Source of the DNA: Limonium bicolor
Taxonomy: Eukaryota > Streptophyta > Magnoliopsida > Caryophyllales > Plumbaginaceae
Direction: 5' to 3'
DNA: 64,000 nucleotides
Assembly: GCA_023374045.1 (NCBI GenBank)
Contig: CM041782.1
Location: forward strand, 251,867,810 to 251,931,809
Positions 58,311 through 64,000 of this stretch are shown piece by piece; the stretch's first letter is position 1, and every line of letters begins with the position of its first letter. A program made the translations under genes and the position numbers. The notes beneath the pieces are model-generated. The model was not told where the DNA came from. It ran no database searches and was given only the letters and a program-made list of their open reading frames with translations.

Positions 58311-59067
58311 AGGCTAAATCTTTTGCCCAATTGGGGGCCAAACAGACAGCACGGTTTATTGAAAGTGAGATTATCTGCAGATATGGTGTGCCTTTCGAAA
58401 TTGTTACAGACAATGGCGTTCAGTTCAAGGCCGAAACTGAGCAACTCATGAGGAAATATGGAATCGACATCATCATTCCTCACCCTACCGCCCACAGGCA
58501 AACGGGGCCGTTGAGGCGGCAAATAAGACCATCAAGAGGATTCTAGCCAAGATGGTCGATACCTACCGGGATTGGTCATTCAAGCTACCGATGGCTCTTT
58601 GGGGTTACAGGACATCAGTAAAGACAGCCACTGGGGTTACTCCCTATTCCCTGGTTTACGGGGCTGAGGCAGTACTGCCCATTGAGATGAAGATAAAGGC
58701 CCTACGGGTCATGAGCGAGCTGCAAATACCCGAGTCTGAGTGGGAGGAGAAAAGGCTCGACAGTTTGGCTTTCTTGGACGAGAAAAGGTTGCGAGCCCTC
58801 GAATGTATCCAGGTCTACCAGAAGCAAATGGCCCGAGTTTTCAACAAACGAGTCAAACAACGAGGAATTCAAGAGGGTGATCTTGTGCTAAAGCAACTTA
58901 GGGCTGATCTACCAGATCCGAGGGGGAAATTCAGACCCAAATGGTCGGGGCCATACTTGGTGAGACAACTGTTCTCATATGGTGCAGCAAGTTTAGTTCT
59001 AGCTAGTACCGGGGAGGAGCTCCCGGGATTAGTCAATTTGGATAAGCTCAAGAACTTCTATGCATAA
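58311..59067 (+). pseudogene. Tat pol: integrase core and C-terminus
   Basis: The second catalytic Asp lies in 'EIVTDNGVQF'. A one-base shift near 58,495 separates it from the frame carrying the catalytic Glu. The last 171 codons (58552-59067) are open, with 'LWGYRTSVKTATGVTPYSLV' and 'RPKWSGPYLV', and end at the polyprotein stop. Confidence 0.9.
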
Positions 59068-60789
59068 GCATATTTTCATTGCTAGGTTTGTCCTCATGTC
59101 AATCATTGTTTCATTTTGTAACACTCTAGGAAACATTAATAAAAAGAGATTCTCGTTCCTTGCAGCGGTGCTTTCTTCTTTAGGCTGAGTGAATTCAACC
59201 GTCGTCCGGACACCTAGCGCGAAATTCCTTTGTAGGGTTTACCTTAGGCGTTAGAAACGGAGCTTTTGCTCTCATGTGCCTTGTACAAAACCACTTCCCG
59301 TCCAAACATTCATCACCTCCATTGCAGCCACCACATATATCACATCACTTTATTTTTTGCTATTCCACCTGATACATAAAAAGCAAAACCGCGGCCGCCA
59401 AAAGGCCAAAGAAATAAATCACTCAGCAATCACCCCATCACCACTCACCACCATTGTTCACCACCACACATGCAATCACCCTCCATAAATAACTTGGGCA
59501 TTCTAAGGTTTGTCAAGTAAGCCCCACAACAATACTGGGGGCAATCTGAGTTTAAGACCGAAGGCGACAATTTCGTTTGTTTATTTTGCGCAAGCAAGTC
59601 CCTGAGTGTACACTTCGCGAGAGTGCCTTGAGCGGTAAAACCAAGAGTGAAAGAGCATGTCTTTTTCACATGACTCCAGAGAGATCACATTCAAAGGTAT
59701 GGCAAATGGCATGACTCCGATCGAAGGAAATATTTTGTAAATTTACGCTTAAACCTATGAAAAGTAACAAAGAACGGATACACAACTATTAGGGATGACG
59801 AAGCACCTAGCTACAGCACCACACAGCCAAAAGCTTATGAACCCTGACATTAAACCCTAGGCACCCCCGCTGAGCTTTTCGTATACATCCTCTTTTACAA
59901 CGCTACAAGCTCCACAAAATAGGCCAGCCAATGATGAACAACCGACCCGGTGACCAAAGGAGGCAAGGAGCCCGGCTTCCGAACAGCAACTTCACAAGTC
60001 CAAAGAAGCAAAACTGCTGCCAGCATGACGAAATGATCCGCAAATGGTCCCAAAGTGACACAGGATCCAAACGAGCTAACATCAAAAACAGCTCTCAAAG
60101 TTCAAAACCGGGAAACACAAGAACCCCGAAGGAAAGGAGATTCAAGGAAGGCAGACTTGAAAAGCCTCAAAGAAATCCAAAATCGGAAAAAAGAAAGAAG
60201 ATGCAAGGAACAATCCAGAAGTTCCAAGCCCCAGGTTCATAAGCAAAGTCATCACGAAGTAGCCAAACGACTTCAAGGCAAAGAGGACAAGTCCGAGAGA
60301 CGGTGCAAGTTGCAGCTTTGGTCATCCTTAAAGCTCCACATATCTTAAACATTCCTCCATTATCCTGTTGTCATTCATCACACCCCATGGCCACGTTATA
60401 AGCTCAAAAGACTTCCGACTTAGTAGTTGTGTATCCAATCGAGTGAAAGTAACAGGTTGAACACGTAAATCTAACAAATGTCAAATTCAATGGTTGAGAA
60501 GTTGTGACTGTAAGTGAGAAACGAGTGCAAACACCAAACACGTCGAGTGTAGGTTAAGAAGCACCACATCAAAACATAAGCCTTGACCATGTGAGGATGA
60601 GACTTGTTCACACGTTTAGCCAAAGGAAATATTGGGGGTAATCGATCGTTTCGATCGATCGCCATGAACTCTAACTCAGATTTCCTTAAGAAAGAATACT
60701 GGGGGCAATTGTTGGTTCCAACAATTGCAACAACAACACCGATTGAGGCCCAAAAGTCCAAAACCCAAAGGTTCAAACCATTCTCACAT

Positions 60790-60945
60790 CCCACAGGCCC
60801 GTCCTAAGCCCTACCTCCACATCCAAACATTCACAGGCCCGTCCTAGGCCCTTCCTCCACATCAAATTCCCACAGGCCCGTCTTAAGCCCTACCTTCACA
60901 CTCAAACGTCCGTAGGCCCGTCTTGAGCCCTACCATCTCCAGATT
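60790..60945 (+). repeat. Tandem repeat, about 40-bp unit
   Basis: Four imperfect copies of a unit containing 'aggcccgtcctaagcccta' with spacers of about 20 bp. Confidence 0.85.
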
Positions 60946-61009
60946 TGACATAAACCCTAATCCTTCTACATCCATTTAGACCCATCATACATTTTACTCA
61001 CTTTCACTT

Positions 61010-61405
61010 AGAACAACCTTTAGGCTCGTCATAAGACCTAGATCCAACCTTTAGGCTCATCATAAGACCTAGATCCAACCTTTAGGCTCGTAGTAAGACC
61101 TAGTTGCATCCCTATAGGCTCGTCATAAGACCTAGAACCATCTTTTGGCTCGTCATAAGACCCAGATCCATCCTTTAGGCTCGTCATAAGACCTAGATCC
61201 ATCCTTTAGGCTCGTCGTAAGACCTAGATCCAACCCTTAGGCTCGTCATAAGACCTAGTTGCATTCCCTTAGGCTCGTAGTAAGACCTAGCGTTACCCTT
61301 TAGCTTACCCACTCTCATCAAACACATTACATTCATCTCATTCATATAGGCTCGTCATAAGACCTAGTTGCATTATCCAGGCGCGTCACAAGACCTGGCG
61401 ACAGA
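61010..61405 (+). repeat. Tandem repeat, about 31-bp unit
   Basis: About eleven copies of 'taggctcgtcataagaccta' plus a short spacer. Related in word content to the 40-bp repeat upstream (aggcycgtc..aagrcc), so the two arrays may share an origin. Confidence 0.9.
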
Positions 61406-61414
61406 AAAGTTGGC

Positions 61415-61575
61415 GAGGTGATGGCAATAAATCCTCCTTTTGCGATGTCAACTTATTTTCGGGATCAACGAATGGTGGGCGAAGGCAATAAGTCCCCAGG
61501 GTTTTTACCAGGAGTTATCCCTACATACCGGCTTGGGGGGCGATGGCAATAAGTCCACATTGGGTCCGGCCAGGA
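61415..61575 (+). repeat. Dispersed short repeat, about 60-bp spacing
   Basis: Three copies of 'gcgatggcaataagtcc' (with variants) at about 61,418, 61,478 and 61,540. Confidence 0.7.
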
Positions 61576-61699
61576 GCATTAGCACGGGTTTCGGTCCCCA
61601 GAAGCATCCGAGCATCATCAACATCATCAGCATCAGCATCATTAGCATCCTTAGCATTTCAGCATTCTTGCATTTGCATACCATCCAGTTTTCACATCC

Positions 61700-61915
61700 T
61701 AGGTAGTCAACTCCTTAGAAACGTTTGACATTGCATCATTTCATTACAGGTAGTCAGCGCCTTAGAACAGCTCGACAATGCTTTGTAGCTTAGGTAGTCA
61801 GCGCCTTAGAACAGCTCGGCAATGCTTTGTAGCTTAGGTAGTCAACGCCTTAGAACAGCTCGACAATGTTTTGTAGCTTAGGTAGTTAGCGCCTCCGAAT
61901 AGCTGGACGTAGTCA
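61700..61915 (+). repeat. Tandem repeat, about 52-bp unit
   Basis: Four to five copies of a unit containing 'ggtagtcagcgccttagaac' and 'agctcgacaatgctttgtag'. Confidence 0.88.
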
Positions 61916-62019
61916 ACCCGGTTTCGCACAAACATGGAGGATTCTGTGGAGTCCAAAATTTTGGGGCTTCACTCAAGCATCAACCAGACTTTTCACATCC
62001 GTTACAAAGTCCAGTTGAC

Positions 62020-62030
62020 GGGGGGCAATC
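62020..62030 (+). other. Polypurine tract of Tat-type element
   Basis: GGGGGGCAATC directly before the 3' LTR start TGTTATACCC. Confidence 0.8.
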
Positions 62031-63788
62031 TGTTATACCCAAAATTTTGACCCCCCCTGGTTAAGGTCTACGAGGTTTTGGTGTTGTGAGGGATATTTCA
62101 ATCAAGTAGTGAGAGATTCCGGCCCGATTGGCGTGTTCCATGGCATGGGGAGCAGCTTTGTCATTGTCAGGGGCGTTTTCGTAATTGTTAAGGCCCCTGA
62201 GGCCTCCTATAAGCTTTCTCTCTCCTCCGAGGGATGTCCAAATCAGCTTGAAATGCTTTGATATTTTAACCCATGATAGAGGATGGCATTTTAAGCATAA
62301 TGGCGTTGGAATTTTGATTTTTCGAATTTCCAATAATTTTCTAGCAATTTCTGACTGAATCTGACGGGGAATTCAATTTAAAAATATTCCAACATTTAAA
62401 AAATTCGGTTCCACCTCAGAAAATTCATAATATCCATCCTTGACATGTGGTTAAAATTTCACAGCAAAATTCCTTTGGGAAGTCTTTTAATTAAAATACC
62501 AAAAAATCTTACTTTTACCAGATTTTCTTTATCTTTAAGAAAGTCTATATAAGGGGATAGGTTTTTGGATAAAATCAGAGTCTCATAACCTCAAGAACCC
62601 TAGACTCTCAAGAAGGCAGCCGTCTCTCTCTCTCCACGTTTTGAACTCCAGCCACAATCAAACACCGAAATCTCACCAAAATCAACACCAAAACATATTT
62701 TTCAACTCCCACAACATCATCAATCATCAAACATCAACCAAACCACCTCCAAAATGTGAAAACAGCAAGAAGAACAACCAAAACCAGAAGCTTTGTTCGA
62801 AAACCTTTCGGGTCTGCCATCAACGGAGCACTCGACGAATCCCGGTGTGAAGAATCGTTGTGAATCCGAAGGTAAAACAGGTAGAAACTCCACTTCCCTA
62901 ATTCTCTATGGTATTATCTGTCTTGCCGCAAAATCTGGGCTCAAACTAACCCTTCTACGCTTCTGTATTGCTGTTTGTTTAAGCTTCTGTCTAATAACTT
63001 GTTTACCAAGTTTCGTGCTTAATTCGAATTCAAATTGAAAACTTTCAATCACTAACGTCTTGTACATCTTTCAGGCTACACACCCATAAAATTTGAGCCA
63101 AAAACACTTTCGGGAACAGCCTCAAAGCCGCCGTTCGAGGGCGGTCCGCACCCACGGACGTCATGTCCGGGGTCCCGGACTCCCTGTCCGTAAGCCCGGA
63201 CGCCCACGGACGGCGGCGGGATTTTTAAAAAATTCAAAATTTAGATTTTATAATAATGTCCGGCGCAATTTTTTTGTTTTCCTTTAATTTCGACTCTTCT
63301 GTATAACTAGGTTAGCTGGGGTCCGTGGTCTCGGACATGGGGTCCGTGGCTACGGACGTAAGCAAAATTCGACCTAATTCTGCCTCCGAAACCCTAGTTT
63401 AGGTAGCTTTTAATTTCACTTTAATTTTCTGTCAAAAAATGCTAAAAACACAAAAAAACAGAAGCTCGCGAACTTAGGTTAAAACGACTCGTAATAAGCC
63501 GTAAATAAACCAAGTAGAGGAAAAACGACCTAGGAAGGGTAATGAAAGTAATTGAACCCTAAATAAGTCGAATACCAAGCCCCCGAACCCGAACTCTACC
63601 TTTCCTGATTTACTCTAGGTTAAAATTAGGTGGTGACTCATAATAGGTTCCAGTGAGCTAGCTTAGGTTTTAATAATTATTGTTATATGACATAGTTATT
63701 AATCTTAGGTTATAAGTGGACCTAAAACCCGATTAGATCCTAATCAACTTAATCCACATAGGATAGGGGTTTAAAATCGAGGCTCACA
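62031..63788 (+). repeat. 3' LTR of Tat-type element
   Basis: 1,758 bp, nearly identical to the 5' LTR apart from scattered substitutions and a loss of about 35 bp at about 63,261 that removes one palindromic unit. It ends GGCTCACA followed by CAGTG. Confidence 0.92.
63127..63358. repeat. GC palindrome array in Tat-type 3' LTR
   Basis: Same array as 54365-54622, minus the CCCACGGACATCC..GTCCGTGG hairpin. Confidence 0.82.
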
Positions 63789-64000
63789 CAGTGTAAAAGG
63801 CGACCGGTCGCCTGTGACCGGTCATCAAATACGTCAAATATGGCACGAATAGCGACCGGTCGTCTGTGACCGGTTGATAGGGGAACAAAGCGAGCATAGG
63901 TAGCGATCGAAAGTAGGGAAATTAGGGTTAGATATTTATTAGATATTTTGTAGGCCTATCAAGATATTTATGTGCCAAGCTGGCACAATGTGATAGGCCA
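63789..64000. repeat. GACCGGTCG hairpin array, right part
   Basis: Two more hairpins (63,801-63,826 and 63,850-63,876) of the family seen at 53,125-53,244. They are followed by AT-rich sequence to the window end; no gene seen. Confidence 0.75.

Larger units (their letters stand above)
59068..62019 (+). other. Long 3' noncoding region of Tat-type element
   Basis: Nearly 3 kb without a supported gene. It contains three polypurine-like 'actgggggcaat' runs (about 59,535, 60,628 and 60,698), perfect short palindromes (60,641-60,663 and 60,706-60,727), and tandem repeats from 60,790 on. ORFs of 70-107 codons are present but have no domain. Confidence 0.75.
53262..63788 (+). mobile_element. Tat/Ogre-type Ty3/gypsy element, internally deleted
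   Basis: LTRs 53262-55054 and 62031-63788, a tRNA-Arg-type primer site, and pol with the extra archaeal-like RNase H typical of the Tat lineage. Gag and protease are absent, and RT has lost its N-terminal motifs. The flanks TAGTG / CAGTG form a near-perfect five-base target duplication. The surrounding GACCGGTCG array continues on both sides, confirming a simple insertion. Confidence 0.9.

Noticed and set aside
59276..59488. 70-codon ORF with a hydrophobic segment downstream of Tat pol
   Set aside because: No homology recognised, and it lies in a repeat-rich noncoding region.
60055..60348. Lys/Ser-rich ORF of about 100 codons in the Tat-type 3' region
   Set aside because: Low complexity, overlapped by other chance ORFs in three frames, no motif.

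Overview
This window is repeat-dense plant nuclear DNA. It holds plant-type LTR retrotransposons of several lineages (plant tRNA primer sites, a Tat-type archaeal-like RNase H, Athila-type Gag), a plant LINE with a DUF4283/CCHC_4 ORF1, and a fragment that looks like a plant AlkB-homologue exon. No rRNA, tRNA, CRISPR array or bacterial-type operon is seen. Nearly every coding stretch belongs to a mobile element, and almost all reading frames carry small indels, often at homopolymers. Decay and consensus error cannot be separated from the sequence alone. The species cannot be named.

Layout. 1-8054: pieces of a long-LTR Ty3/gypsy family (chromovirus/Tekay-like, LTRs of 4.0-4.6 kb starting TGAAATACCC and ending TGTTACA) in both orientations. 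8055-41836: a 33.8-kb inverted duplication. Its 16.05-kb left arm (8055-24102) is mirrored by a 16.01-kb right arm (25824-41836) around a 1.72-kb spacer. From outside in, each arm holds a complete 10.5-kb Athila-type element (LTR-gag-pol-LTR, no env), a LINE cut by that element in its 3' part, and a short Copia LTR-like tip. The spacer is a truncated Copia element (LTR tail, primer site, Gag, protease start). 41837-46811: more Tekay-like LTR in both orientations and an AT-rich stretch. 46812-50831: a full Tekay-like 5' LTR, followed by a primer site and a gag-like gene.

The gene at 51054-52990 is the most unusual coding feature. A retrotransposon-type Gag is interrupted by three candidate GT-AG introns, continues through two CCHC knuckles, and then runs into a segment matching the N-terminal part of plant AlkB/ALKBH1-type 2-oxoglutarate dioxygenases. 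Downstream, 53262-63788 is a Tat/Ogre-type element (LTRs of 1.79 and 1.76 kb, tRNA-Arg-type primer site). It lacks gag and protease, has part of RT deleted, and has a roughly 3-kb 3' region full of tandem repeats. It sits inside an array of GACCGGTCG hairpins that resumes at 63794.

A theme runs through the window: LTRs of different lineages each carry a tandem array of short GC-rich palindromes in otherwise AT-rich LTR sequence. In the Tekay-like LTRs the arrays sit at similar positions, but the stem sequence differs between copies while self-complementarity is kept. How the parts work together is limited to element biology: LTR promoter, primer site, Gag-Pol, polypurine tract, LTR. The large palindrome, if transcribed across its centre, would give fold-back RNA.
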